NCBI GenBank assembly: GCA_024500155.1
Contig: CM044857.1
Coordinates: 3,660,501-3,724,500 of the forward strand
Source of the DNA: Chenopodium formosanum
Lineage: Eukaryota; Streptophyta; Magnoliopsida; Caryophyllales; Amaranthaceae
Length of the DNA stretch: 64,000 nucleotides
Direction of reading: 5' to 3'
Shown: positions 1 through 14,553 of the stretch, in pieces
How the letters are laid out: the number at the start of each line of letters is the position of its first letter
Numbering within the stretch: position 1 is the stretch's first letter
Position numbers and translations under genes: made by a program
Notes under the pieces: generated by a model
What the model saw: only the letters and a program-made list of their open reading frames with translations
Database searches by the model: none
Told to the model about the DNA's origin: nothing

Positions 1-699
1 TAGACAACAGCTATATTAATAAGAATGTAAATGATGATGCAGGTTCAAGGAATGAGGATGAATGATCTACAAGGAATGAACAAAGGGAAAGGGAGAAAGA
101 GACAAAAGATAATGACGAAGAAAAACCCAGGAATAAGGGTAAAAACTGCGGGTGGCTATGAGTCCACCAATCCACTAGGTTGTTGATTCAATACAAAGTA
201 CAATATAGGTTCAAAATAAATTTGAACGTTGCTAATAATTATTAGTTGCTATGAAATGTAAGGCTTAGATATTTTGAGATGCCTTTGTACAATGGTTTTC
301 ATCCTATTTATAATAGAAAGACCTTCTAAAAGCACCTCAACGGCTCCTACCCTGATTCCGAGGAATCCGGGATTAGTTACCAGGTTTAGTTTCGACTTTG
401 ATGTCATATTTCTCATGCACTATCCGTTACCTGTTTGACTTGTTCAAACTAACAACTAGTTGTAGTTTATGGTTCCAACTCTCATGGCACTTCTCTTGAC
501 TCATTCAACTTGGATTCTCTTGGAATATTCCTTGGGAAGACCTTTGTTTTACTTCTTTTGATAACTTAGAACCGGGTTGTTGACTTCACAGTAACCTGTA
601 ATTTGCAACCTAGCAACCTGCAAACAAAAGAACCTGTAGCGATAATTTAGGCAAAATAGTACATCCACGCACCTGTATCAATTCTATTTTTTGTACTTA
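1..699. other. Left flank without recognisable gene
   Basis: AT-rich sequence with no convincing coding region on either strand. The first 180 bases are purine-rich and may be the edge of a transposon that continues outside the window. I see no RNA gene or terminal repeat here. Confidence 0.5.
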
Positions 700-759
700 C
701 TAGTTGAGCCACCACGCGCAACACGAGCAATAGCCCAATAAACACGGAGTGTGCGTGGT
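700..759 (-). repeat. Candidate Helitron 3' terminus with imperfect hairpin
   Basis: On the minus strand the sequence ends CTCAACTAG and is followed by T, matching the CTRR-T rule for Helitron 3' ends. Imperfect inverted arms lie at 711-724 and 749-759 (core ACCACGC against GCGTGGT), but the loop is about 24 bases, longer than the compact hairpins usual for Helitrons. The placement fits the orientation of the genes; the terminus itself is a guess. Confidence 0.3.
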
Positions 760-1486
760 TTATGGTATTGCTAAATGTATGTGTAGTACTAATTTAATTA
801 TGTTAGTGTGTGTAATGGCTAGTACTGTAGTATTTGATTTTGTATTTAAAATGAGTATAGATCTAGTAAGTACTTATTGGGTTAGATTATGTTGGAGGTC
901 GTTAAATGTAGTGAATTTGTTAGGTGTTGTTTGTGCGTTATTTAATCTCTGATAGATATCAGTTTAGTAATTTGGTCGTATCTTTTTAAAAATTTTAAAT
1001 TTAATTTTATAGTTTTTGAAAATTAGGAAATACGGAGTTATTGTAAGGTGTCATAAATTTGTGGGGTGTGGTCTAATGGTGATTAAAAATCTGGTTTTAT
1101 TGCTTTAAAAAATTTATAAATTTTATTGTTAATAAGCGATACATCTTAAAAATAGAAAATATGGCTAACACACATGTGTATAGATACTGTGCATATAAGG
1201 AAATTTACGAAAAGCTGATTTCTATTTTTAGATTATTGTAATGTACGTACAATTATGGAATAGGACATTCATGTAAAGATGTTGGAAAGTGTACTTTAGA
1301 AGTCATAAGGTTTATATTCTTTTTAGTTTTTGTCATGATTGTTGAACAATTGCTTTTGATTGGTCGATTGGGGCACTTCTTTTGCGTGGTGTATAATACT
1401 TGCTTTGCTCTTCTGTTCTGTCTTTCATCTTCCCTTTTCTTCTTTTTTTTTCAAAGTGTTTGCGCTTTAATTTCTTGCAAACAACA

Positions 1487-2131
1487 ATGGCTAGCACTGA
1501 TAGCACTGCCACTTCTGGAAAAGCATTTGCACCACCAATCTGGAGACCTAATGAGTCGAAGTCACCTGAAGAGAATGTTGCAAGCTTCCACTTGTATGTC
1601 ACAGATATGACGAAGCAGATGAATAGTCACTTGGAGTTTTTGCAACAACGGATTTCGAAGGTGAAGAATAAAAAATAAAAAGGAAAAACCAGCAATAAAA
1701 GAAAATAAGAAGTTGAGAGGGATGGTTGTGGAGAATGGCCAGTCATTATCGTTGAATCAGACAGTGATGAAGGTGAAATCAAAACTAAGGAAGGAGGTGA
1801 GGCAGAAGAGGAGGGGGAGGAAACTAAAGAAGAAGATGAGGCTGAGAAAGATGGTGAGAAGGATGGAGAATAATCCGAAGAAGAAGATGAGACCGAGGAA
1901 GATGACGAGACTGATGAAGATGCTGAAAGTGATGTGAATTCTGATTCAGAAATTGAGTCTGAGGAAGAAGCGGATGTAGAGTCAGATGCATCATTTGAAT
2001 CAGGCAGTGATGACTATAACGATGATGATGATGATGATAGTGGTTCGAATTTTGATTTTGGGAACTATAGTGAAGCAAATCAAGAAACAAGCGAAGATTC
2101 TTCTATGTTTGCTATGAGAATTTCTGACTGA
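1487..2131 (+). pseudogene. Acidic low-complexity protein, broken
   Basis: Reading starts at an ATG (MASTDSTATSG) at 1487 and gives about 64 residues with a plausible globular stretch (IWRPNESK, SFHLYVTDMTKQM), then meets TAA stops near 1676. After a change of frame, a long Glu/Asp/Ser-rich tract runs from about 1739 to 2131, broken once by TAA near 1870 and ending MFAMRISD. The acidic tail resembles those of nuclear chaperone-like or chromatin proteins, but no family is recognised. It lies on the strand opposite to the Helitron genes, between the RPA-like gene and the candidate terminus, so it may be a captured host fragment. Low-complexity composition alone could also give such an open frame. 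Confidence 0.4.
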
Positions 2132-3124
2132 AAATCTATTGTGGAAAATTAAGTGTGAGAGGTGCATTTTGTTTGTTTTTGGAGGGCTGTTTTTTGGCTG
2201 AACTCTAGATTATGGTAGGATACTATGTAATTATGAATCTCCTGTAAATGTAATAGTAAGGGAGATAGTAGGTTGTAATTATCTAAAATAAGGAATCATG
2301 GTTTATAAAGAGAAGTTGATCTTAATTTCTATATTTTCTTTTGAATTATTGTTTATTATTCACAATGCTTATGAGCTTGTTCAAAGATTAGCCTGTTTGC
2401 TGTTATTAATCAGGTTGTGTTGCTTTTTCAAAGATTTACCTGTTTGCTTTAGCAAGGTCTATATAAATGTGTTAAAGAGGAATAATTATTTGTTTGAGGT
2501 TAAGCTGGTGGGCTAATCTGTCTAGATTTAGAAAGAATGTAAAAGGAAGATAAAGGAGATAGGTGAAGTACTTAACTATAATACTTATCACATTAGCTTG
2601 ATACCATAAGCAGAAAACTACTGATTACAATAACAGGAGCATAAAGCTAAGTTCCCCTGATATTCTAATAAATACATAATGCCTGACAAACTATAGTCAA
2701 GCAATTAGACAGCATAAGCTTATTCTAAGAAGTAGTGTTACATAGGAACAAGCATTTTAGGATACTTGTTCCTATATAAAACCATAATGCCTGATTGGTT
2801 TTGTAGCTAAATCTAACCCATCAGAAAACAAAAGGTAGGCTAATACACCTTAATAATTGGTGTTGTTTAGGAACAGGATTTTCTATAAAACATGTTCCTT
2901 TCCAAGACCACAACCTTCAAAAGCTTTAACCATAACTAATATTGTTCTTATATATGTGGTATTATTGTGGGACAAGTAATCTGAAGATACTTGTCTTTTA
3001 TAACAGCCACATGATATAAAATATTTACTTGTAATGCATAGCTTTAATAAGTATGTACATAGCAAAATATTTAATAGGTGAAGTTGTTACTCAACTAATC
3101 TGTCATAAGTCTTAATTTTCTTTC
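2132..3124. other. Non-coding stretch between acidic pseudogene and RPA-like gene
   Basis: AT-rich DNA with no convincing gene. A motif with 'ggaacaag...cttgttcc'-like halves recurs around 2746-2900, but it has no clear element ends. Confidence 0.4.
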
Positions 3125-5731
3125 TCAAAGGTCATTAGAGTCATCATCCTGAAACACGAGCGCTCGCCGTTTTCTTTCCTTCTCCTTCTTAACACCTTGC
3201 TTTGTTTCAGCAGAAACAGTGTCTGTTTCAAAGGCAACACCCTTGCCTTTAAGTGTTGCACGATAAGCTGGATCTTTTTCCTTTTCTTTCATGAAATTTG
3301 TAGCCTTGATTGTTGACTCTACTTCATGTTCAATAACATCAATTTCTGGTGTAGCAGTTTCAGATTCATCATCAGCATCGAGTCTTTTCCTTTTTGATCT
3401 AGAATCTCCTATGTTTGACTGAGCTGCTTTATGTAATGCAGCCATTGATTCTGCCAATAAGCAAGCATCCTCCTCTTCTTGGCTGAAGATTGATAAGTCA
3501 TAAGCTTTAAACGTTTCCTTTTTTATGGTCTTGCTAAGGTTCTGGCGATCTTCGACTGCACATGCATTGCTCTTTTTAGTCTTAGCATCTTCTGTATCAG
3601 CTATTGCTTCTACATTTTTGGCACCAGACCCTGCAGGAACATCTACAGAACTGCTTCCTGCAACACCGGATGTGATGGTGTCTTCCATCTCCACACCTTT
3701 TATACCCCATTACAGAACCTTGTTTTGTTTTAGAGCATTTGTAGGGCCAATCTTAAGTAAGAAGTATGTATTTCGCAGCTTATAAGCTATATGGCCAAAC
3801 TTAGTGGTATCATCCGGAAGCATAGATAGATTGTGGGTTAGTTTTTTTAGTAAGAATCCAAGGAAATCAAGGGATTATGATTGGTGTTTAACATCAAATG
3901 TGAACTGTGGACTATTGCCTTCATGTGATAGATACCTACAGTGGAACAAAGTTCTCAGTAAATGTAGTAAGTTGTAGTGCTCCAATTCCATCCGTGGCAG
4001 TAAAAGTAATAGTTACTCTGCATAATTTGAATAATTAGTGTGAGTTTTCAATCGCTATCAGTGATACATTTTTTTTGCTATCTAATGTAATTTGTAAGTG
4101 TCTTTTACCGGTAAGTACCAGATACTTCATTTCTCTCACAAGCTATGCAACCATAGACTGCTCCAAGAGGTAACTGTGTTCGCTTTCCACAGTAAGAACA
4201 CCCTATATATGTTCTGAGCTTGTCATACTGAATATCAGATGCTGTAACTCTGAGCCAATAAACCTCCTGTGGAAGTGTTTTTGCTGCCTGTATTGTCAAC
4301 ATAAATTTTAGCATAATCTTGATGTTTGTCATGTTAATTTTAATAAAATCATATAAGCAAGAACTATCCTCTTGCTATAAATAGAAGACAAAGAGGACTC
4401 TACAATAACTGTATACAAATAATGTATCATATAAGCCTACCTTAGCCTTTTGGTTTTGATGTGGGCTATTGTTGTTAAAATTTTCTCTACAGGTGGATTC
4501 CAAGCAACTGAACTTTATTCTGATGTTCTATTAGAACATTTCGATGCTTTCTTGCCCTGTCATCGATAATATAATCTACATTAGCTTGAAAGAATCTAAA
4601 ATATCTGTTATTAACTCATTTGAGATTTTAATGTTAATTGACATACCATTCAGTTAAGGCAGCTGCTTTTTCACCTTTAGGGGATTCGATTATTACAGTA
4701 GACATAGATGATTCAAGTTGAAAGCCTGTGATTTGAGGAAGGTAAAAATTGTTATTATCTGGTTGATAGCCAATGAGATAGGTGAGGTAAAGTATATACT
4801 TATTAGCCTATTCTGTGACCTACCTTTGCGAGTGGTAGGACGTAAAGATGTGATGCCAATTACTTTGAAATTTCGCTGTCAGAAACAAGACTTTCACAAC
4901 GTTTTCCAGGTACACACTTATACTGGTGAATCAGTGTTAAAAGTAGTTGCACAAAGTTAGAATGGAATCATTGTAGTTATGGTAACGCTGTAATCACAGT
5001 GAATTTATTTAAGGCATATATGTAAGTACCTATGATCTATGACCATCAAGTCGCGTACAAAAGATTCAGGGTTGTCACAATCTTCCTTGGTTCATCTGCA
5101 ACATACAGCACAATAACAAGGATATCTACAAAAGAAGAGAATGTGTGAGTAAATTGCAGGAAATGGACTGGATATTTTAAATTAGAAGCACATAATATTA
5201 GTTTAAGTATCTTTTCTACCATGTCGAACATCATCAGTAAAAACTCTTGGCACAGAAGCAAGAGATTGATATCTAGGAAACACTTGTTCTCCTTCAGGAT
5301 CTAAAATTGGATGAGAGTTTTGCCTCCTATTGTCATCTGAAATGGCAGATCTGACTCTTTAGCCCTATACGTACTGTGCATCTAGTGGCCTTATTAAAGC
5401 ATTAGCAATGTCATAGTTGCCTCTAAACAAGATGACATCTTTATATGCATCAATTTGATCACCGAATAATGTCATCTTCATGCGATTTTTCTGGAAAAAG
5501 AACAAAAGAATACTTTAATATATGATTATCCATCATGATTTTTTATAAGTTAAGTGTGTGCTTGTAAATGGCATGCATAAACTATACCTTGTCATCTTGT
5601 AAGAAAATATACTAGTACAATATTTTCTTCTCAGACTCTTGCTTTCTACCTTTTTCTGCAATACTTACCTTAACCTTGTATGATTTACTTGATGTATCGA
5701 GTTCATCGAGAAATTTTCGTTGTGGTGCCAT
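3125..5731 (-). pseudogene. Helitron RPA70-like single-strand DNA-binding protein, multi-exon, frameshifted
   Basis: Homologue of the large subunit of replication protein A, carried by many plant Helitrons and thought to bind single-stranded DNA during transposition. The first exon is clear (5731-5669, MAPQRKFLDELD..., then AAG|GTAAGT). Further exon-like blocks read in order: an OB-fold segment with TLFGDQIDAYKDVILFRGNY (about 5.5-5.4 kb), DPEGEQVFPRYQSLASVP (about 5.3-5.2 kb), VADEPRK (about 5.1 kb), FKVIGITSLRPTTRKG (about 4.87 kb), MSTVIIESPKGEKAAALTEW (about 4.7 kb), then a zinc-ribbon block with paired CSYC and CIAC (4332-4105), as in RPA DNA-binding domain C. The last exon (3694-3125) is a charged, disordered tail with a basic KKEKERKRR cluster that could be a nuclear signal. 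In the block at about 5.05-5.15 kb the frame changes between VADEPRK and DNPESFVRD, so at least one exon is broken. Exon limits other than the first are approximate. Confidence 0.75.
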
Positions 5732-8086
<2,355 letters not shown>

Positions 8087-11000
8087 CTAATCAGCATCCA
8101 TGTCAGTTATAACACTGACATTAGCTACCTGTCGAGCTTGGGAAAGGGCAACATATAACTAACCATGTGAAAAACATGATCGCGGAAGATAAACAACAAC
8201 TTTATTAAGTGTTTGCCCTTGAGCTTTGTCGATAGTCATTGCAAAGCTAAGCTTTAAAGGGAACTGTTTTCTTTGAAATTGAAAAGGATAAGCTGAAGAC
8301 TCTGATGGTCTTAGGTTAATTCTTAGTATCAATACATGCTCTCCTTTATGATGGCCAACAACAATAACACATTCAATGAGATTTGGGAAGAATTTTTTGC
8401 ATATCAGTCGTGTTCCATTGCAAAGACCAGATGACAGTAAGATGTCACGCAGCAAAATAGCTGGACTGTTGGCTTTCAATATAAGTTCATGAGGACTCAT
8501 GCCACCAGGACATAGCTTATTTAAAAATTTTGTAGGATATATGGAGCAATTATCGTCGATCATTGAATCATAGCTCTTGTAGGCTACTGCTTAACGTGGG
8601 AATTTTGCTATCAAGATTGCATTTATAACATCTACATCATCATTGATTGGTGTTAGTATAGCTCTAGTTGTAAATATATCAGCATTAAATAGAGGCATAT
8701 CCATTTTTGGAAAAGCAACTTAAGTCAGCCGCATATCTTGAGCTATAGCAGCATCATAAGGCTGTACAATTTCTGCTGGAAGTTGAACAAGTGCATTTTC
8801 ACTATTCTGTAACTGTCCATTTCCTAGTGCCAGCAAAAAGGCTGCATAAGTCGGATCTTGTCTAGCTCAAATATTTTCTGTTAATCTAAACTTAACTAAC
8901 AGTGGCCACAGAGCAGAACTAACCAAGATAGCAGCAACTACTTCGCGTTATGTTATCCGTGGGACAACCGGAAGAACTTGCTTGAAATCTCCTCCAAAGA
9001 TGACAATTTTTCCTCCAAATAATAAGTCAGGACTACAGATATCTCTGAGCAACACATCAAATGATTCAACATTTTCTTTTTTTGCCATTGAAGCCTCATC
9101 CCAAATGATGAGTGTTGTTTCTCTTAGTAGTGCAGCTAGACTACCTTGTTTAGGTACATTAAAGGCAAGTGACTCAAGAGGACCTAGTGGAATTTTAAAC
9201 TGTGAGTGTGTAGTTCTTCTAGAGGGAATATTAGCTGCAGCTATACCAAATTTTGTTGTTGGCAAAACAATCTTATTCATGAGCCTTATTTCTGCATATA
9301 AAGCATTATATAAAAAGGTCTTTCTTGTTCCACAAGGACCATCTATAAAGAATGCTCCAGGCTTTTGCTTTGTAACATGATCCATTATGACGTTAAATGC
9401 CTTTCGTTGAGCCTGATTCAATTGACTCTTGCATTCTAGACACTGGTCTGGTATTGGAGCATTCAATGCATCTTCTATATCCTTTGTTCTCCATATTTCA
9501 TCATCATCAGGTTGAACTAAATGGTCTAATCCATATGCAGCAAGAGAGCTCCCTATTAATTCCAAAACCATTCAACTGATTTGACAGTGAGATGCTTCAC
9601 AATCTGTGGATCAGAAGCATACATGTGTCTAAAATCTTCAGACAAAAAGCTATAGTATTTCATCCAAAGAGAGACAAGGTTGGTGGGCTGGCAAAAGATA
9701 AGTACAGTAGTAAAGAGTTTGCGAATCGCAACTAGCATCTGAACTCCACAGCCTTATTTCAAACATAAATCAACCGAATCATCTTCTTCTAATAGCCTTA
9801 GTTTAAGTGCAGCTTGCTGAAAGGTGTAACATATATGACCATTAACTGTTCACAGATCTTCAAATGACTTCGGACCTCTAACATTGTGCAACAATAATCT
9901 AAGATAGTATATTTCTCCTTCTGAAGGTCCAACAAATGCAAATCTACCAATGCCTATTTTCTTATTTTGTCTTTTATACCGATGTTTGGCAAATGCATCC
10001 CAGCGATAGTGCTCCAAAAACTCGTTGTACAACCAACCTGTCCTACATTTCATACGAAAGAACTCTGTAAGACTGGTTCTAGAACGCTTGTCATCTGAAA
10101 CCACTTATGTAAGCTATGAGGCCTAAGCTGTATAATCTGTGAATTGGGTAAGTGTACAATAAGAGGCAAAACTGGTGGATGCATTTCGTATAAATCAAAA
10201 CCAAAAAGGCGCCAAGCAGCTTCACAGGGAGAAACCCATCGACCTGACTGATACTGTTGTATTTCATCCTGGACAGACATAGCATCTTTAAACTGCACAA
10301 CATTGAAAGATATTTTGTCATGAACCTTATAAAAATATTTGTGTAGTTACTTGACCGCCTCTATAGTAGAGCATACTTCAACATTTAAGTGACAATCGAA
10401 ATATGATGAAAGATATGGATTATATAGGATCACCCATTTATTATCCATGATTGTTTTTCGAATTGTAATAGTTTCCCCTGTGTCTCTTCTTTTATACAAT
10501 GGATATCCATCACTGCTATTTCTTGTTTCATCACAGAACTGCTTTGGATAAACATATTTACAACGACCATGACTTTCCTTGTGCTTCATGCAAGGACACT
10601 CTGGATCCAAATGACCACATGGACCATGCATCATGTGCTTTAGTATAACTTTCCTAAGATGACTTTTGTCAGCAGATGGTATTTCAGCACATACAAATTT
10701 ATCAAAATTAGCAAGGCATTTGATTTTATAGTCTTGCTTTAGAATGATTAGAAAATGAGCATAAGGTAAGCCTCTCTTTTGAAATTCAATCACATAGATC
10801 ATTGCTTCTACCTCCCAAACACCTTTTTCTTTTTAATCAAGTGCTTTAAAGCAAGAACTTTTGCTCTAAAGATCCTTGCAACTAAATCTGGCTTGTCCTG
10901 TGCTTTTTCTCCGACAGCAAGCTCTTGTTTAATTTCAGGCCAATTAGCATTGCAGGTCATTGTAATGAAAAAGTCAAGTTTACCAAACCGCTTAACTAAA

Positions 11001-12480
11001 GACATTGCATTTAAGTATCTCTTTTTAAGATCTCGAGGATCACCAATGAATGTTGGAGGCAATATGACTTTACGCCCCACATTTGCTACACAGTTTTTGC
11101 CACAATCAATAGTATCAAGGATTCCTTGATAGAAATCTGCTCTTATAGTCTGCTAATTTCTACGAAATAAATCTAGCCGTGTATTCTCCACCTTGACATA
11201 CATGTCCACTATGTACTTCTAAAAGCATCTACCTCCTCTTAGCAACATTTTATTTGGTCTGCATTGAAGCTTGTATGCATTGTATTCCCTTGCTAAAATG
11301 TTCCTATCTGTTTTTGATGAGCCTCCACTTGCACCTACAAATGCACAGTTTTTTTTTTCAATTTTAAAGAACATCAAAAATAGCTCACAATATAGTAATG
11401 AAAAATCTCATGTTCAAGTATAACCAACCATATAATACTACCCTTTTTTCAGTAATAATTTTTTTGCTTTTGTTCTAACTATACATCATCTATATATATG
11501 GCCTCTCTAAATGGTAAAAGGTATAGAATGTACATACGTCTCGCTTCCTCCTCCAGCAGCTCTTTAGTAGTATGAACACTACATGAAGAAATAGGATCAG
11601 TTTGTGATTGCAGCTATTGTCTTCCACCATGAGACATCTTTTTTAAACCTTGAGTCCACCCACAATCACCATATGGAAAAAGTAGTGGATACTGTAAAGG
11701 ATCATAGCAGTCATAATAATGCATGATTCTATGACACGAACCTTTTTTAGGTAAATCATTATGACGTGAATCATCTTGAGATGAATCATTTTCAGATGAA
11801 TCATCTTGAGATGTATCATGCTGAGATGTATCCTTTTTTGCTGTCACCAGAATATGGGGACTTTCTGACTCACTGGAAGATGTATTTTCTGGCCATATGA
11901 CAGCAACCTCATCAGTGGAGGGAGCATTGTAAACACGCTGATCTGGCACAGTTGTCTTGTTTATCAAAATCTGTGTAGACTCAGTCACTTGGATCTCTCT
12001 CAGTGAACGAAAGAACCTGGCATAAGGATTTACCTTACTAACTTCCATGAGAATAGCCAACACATCTTCCCTTAGTTTTAGAAAACAGCCTAGCCTTTTT
12101 TTAGTCTCAAGTTCTCCATCATAGAAATAGAGCTGCATGTATTTAGGCCCTTCCTTTTCAGGAAGTAAATAGGGAATATAATGGTAGAGCTGACCATGTA
12201 ACTTAAAAACATAAATCCCTTTTTTAGTTTTAGCATCAAATTTTCCACCCAATGATGTAAATGCGAACATTTTGTTATACAAGCATATGTATTGCTTGAA
12301 ATGCTTAGCATCTTCTTCCATAGAAGTGAGCAGTCTCACAAGCTGTGCAAGGCAGTCGTTTGTTGCAATCTTAACTTCACCATCAGCACAGCAGAAGTGG
12401 AGTGTTTCAAAAGAAAATTTGTGTGCCCCACACTTGGAACGCTCAGTAGGAGAAGGAAGTTGGTAGGGTTCTGTAGGTAA
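8087..12480 (-). pseudogene. Helitron Rep/PIF1-like helicase polyprotein, inactivated
   Basis: Reading 12,480 to 8,087. An N-terminal CGAHKFSFE...FCCADGEVKI segment and a Helitron-N region (block ending 11,614) lead to the Rep nuclease: EFQKRGLPYAH (near 10,760) stands where the family has PHAH, so the first His of the HUH metal site is Tyr. The tyrosine motif reads VK, stop, LHKYFYKVHDK, with TAA at 10,347-10,349 in the place of the first catalytic Tyr. The helicase follows: Walker A GPCGTRKT (family GPGGTGKT), Walker B WDEASMA, motif III GGDFKQVLPVV, and the C-terminal FAMTIDKAQGQTL, YLPRSCFSHG, stop, LYVALSQ. The terminal TAG is at 8,087. Frameshifts lie near 10,075 and 9,560, with extra stops near 8,950, 8,870, 8,720 and 8,590. 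Start uncertain: the frame is open upstream to about 12,520, where an intron may begin. Confidence 0.85.
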
Positions 12481-13542
12481 TATCTTACCAATTGCTACAT
12501 CAGGGATCCCTGCTCACCAAAACATGTTTGCAAAACATTCAAACATATATATCTTGATCCAAATGAGTAATACAGATATGAAATGCATGTATATCTCTAT
12601 CCAAATGGTTAGTACAGATATGAAATGCCATATACGATTAAGCACAAACTGAATTACTTGTAACAGAATGTTTCAGTTTGGGTATCTTTGCACGCTTTGC
12701 AACAGGCAGAGTCTGCATCCTAGCAAAAACAAAAGCAGCGAAACATGTAGTTGTCGCATTAGCTATTTTTCTAAGCATGAAAAGCCTCTATTGCTAGAAT
12801 TAATTAATTCATATCTAAAATAAAACATCTTCATGTATGTGAAATTTTACTGGAACGTATTTTGACAGCTATATATACCTCTGCATTCCATCTTGAGACC
12901 CAGATTCTAAACTTTTAAGGCGTTTAGTGCTATATCCTTTTGAAGATGATGGTTCTCGTAATACACAATCTACAACATGATTTTGGAAATACAAAGCTTA
13001 GAAAAATAACCTTCAATGTTATGTCTATTTATAACAAAGAAAAATGATATATTATAGGACATACTCATAGCTGAAACAGACAACGATTCTGCGTAGCTAT
13101 CTTACTGTAATTCCACAAGATGAGCAACTGTACTGCATCAATCTTGGTTACCAAATATAATATGTAATAAGTAGCTAGCCAACAGCATTCCAAGTACTTT
13201 AGTAAATAAACAATATAGAAAAGCACATATGTAAATTCTGCATATCTCAGAGACCAAAGAATAACTTGAACTAAACTCATACTTAAAAATATTTAGCTAA
13301 CTCCATTACATTACTTCATCAAATATATTATACAAAGTACATAAGTTTAGCTATAGAAATTTTTTTCACAAAAGATGCCTTACACAATGTCACTTAATAT
13401 AGCCTTAATATCACACTAAAGGATAGGAGATAGTCCTATGATAATCCTAGTAATAAAGCAGTAACCCAGCTACATAAATAAGCAAAAGAGCTAGGTAATA
13501 CATCTACAGCAGCACTACTTTTCAGGCACACACTAATAGGAC
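12481..13542. other. Non-coding stretch upstream of the Helitron Rep gene
   Basis: AT-rich, with only short open frames and no recognisable protein. It probably holds upstream introns or the 5' region of the Helitron gene. No Helitron 5' end could be recognised. Confidence 0.4.
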
Positions 13543-14553
13543 CTAATTCTTATTAGTACCAAACTTTGCACGCTTAAAATAATGAGCCAAATCCTCTGGC
13601 ACTGGAAACACTGAGACCATCTTACAACCAAAATCAGCAACATGAGATGTTTCAGCATATATGTGTCGTAAAAGGCGCTTCTTAGGAGGCAAAACAGCTG
13701 GGATAGACACGGGAACCTGAAATTCCTGTCCAAGTGGAGTAAGACAATCCTGCTCAATTAGAACGGTAGAAGGTTCCAGCTCCTCCTTAATTCCCAACAC
13801 ACATTCTTCGACACCTACATAGCTCTTCCTCTCTAAGGTACATAAGATGGCATCAAACCTAGCTGTTGTGACCTCATAATTAGCATAAACTATTACAAGG
13901 TTAAAGACATCGCTAAGATAGTCCACAGCCTTTCTAGCTAGGCTTTACTTAGTTGCAGCTATAGTTCGGCAATAATCACTAAATAAACACCGAAAACCTA
14001 TCCCTTCTTTATGAGGCATGACAATAAACCAGGAAGTGTACTCATCAAGAGAATGCTCAATGGTTTCAATTGGAGTGCACCTTATCTCAACAGTTCTAAA
14101 GATGGCCCTTAAAATAACAACAAAGTCCACTACAATCTTCTTATGATTGTTCTCAGCTCCAAAAGGATTCGAAGGTCTTCGTATATACAGACTTTGCGTT
14201 CCTCCTTCTCAATGCGTTCTAGCTCCTCCTTCTTGAACCAAAACAACCGACCAAAACAATCATAGATTTGTTTCCTTAAATAAGTCACATCCTCAATAAC
14301 TATTTCATATTTTTTTCATTAGGTCTTAAACAGTCTTTCTAGCAGACACTTCACAAGACTCTTCTACACAGCTAGTATAGCCACCAATGTAAACAGATGC
14401 AATAGGACCGCAATCTGTCTGAATCACCACACAAGCAATGCTCCCTGGCTCATCAACAAACTGGTAATCTGGATCAGGGAAGTTCAAGTACTTGGTAATT
14501 TGCTTCAGAAGAGGACGAAATGGCGTCACTACTTGTGTGGGTGGCAAGTCCAT
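13543..14553 (-). pseudogene. Broken gene with dsRNA-binding-domain-like N-terminus
   Basis: Starts at ATG 14,553 (MDLPPTQVVTPFRPLLKQI), just after a plausible splice acceptor in the sequence CAG|GTCATGG. Residues about 9-75 have the spacing of a double-stranded-RNA-binding domain: PLLKQI, PDPDYQFVDEPG, CVVIQTDCGP and an Ala/Arg/Lys-rich end (SARKTV). This is a pattern match by eye, not a proven family. A charged helical stretch (FWFKKEELERIEKEE) follows, then about 200 residues ending KRAKFGTNKN. It is broken by TAA after SARKTV, a shift in an A-run just after it, a second frame change near 14,170, and TAA at 13,945-13,947. The rest is open and compositionally protein-like, so the decay looks recent. 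It could be a host gene fragment carried by the Helitron, or an old host gene cut from its promoter by the LTR element on its upstream side. Confidence 0.55.
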
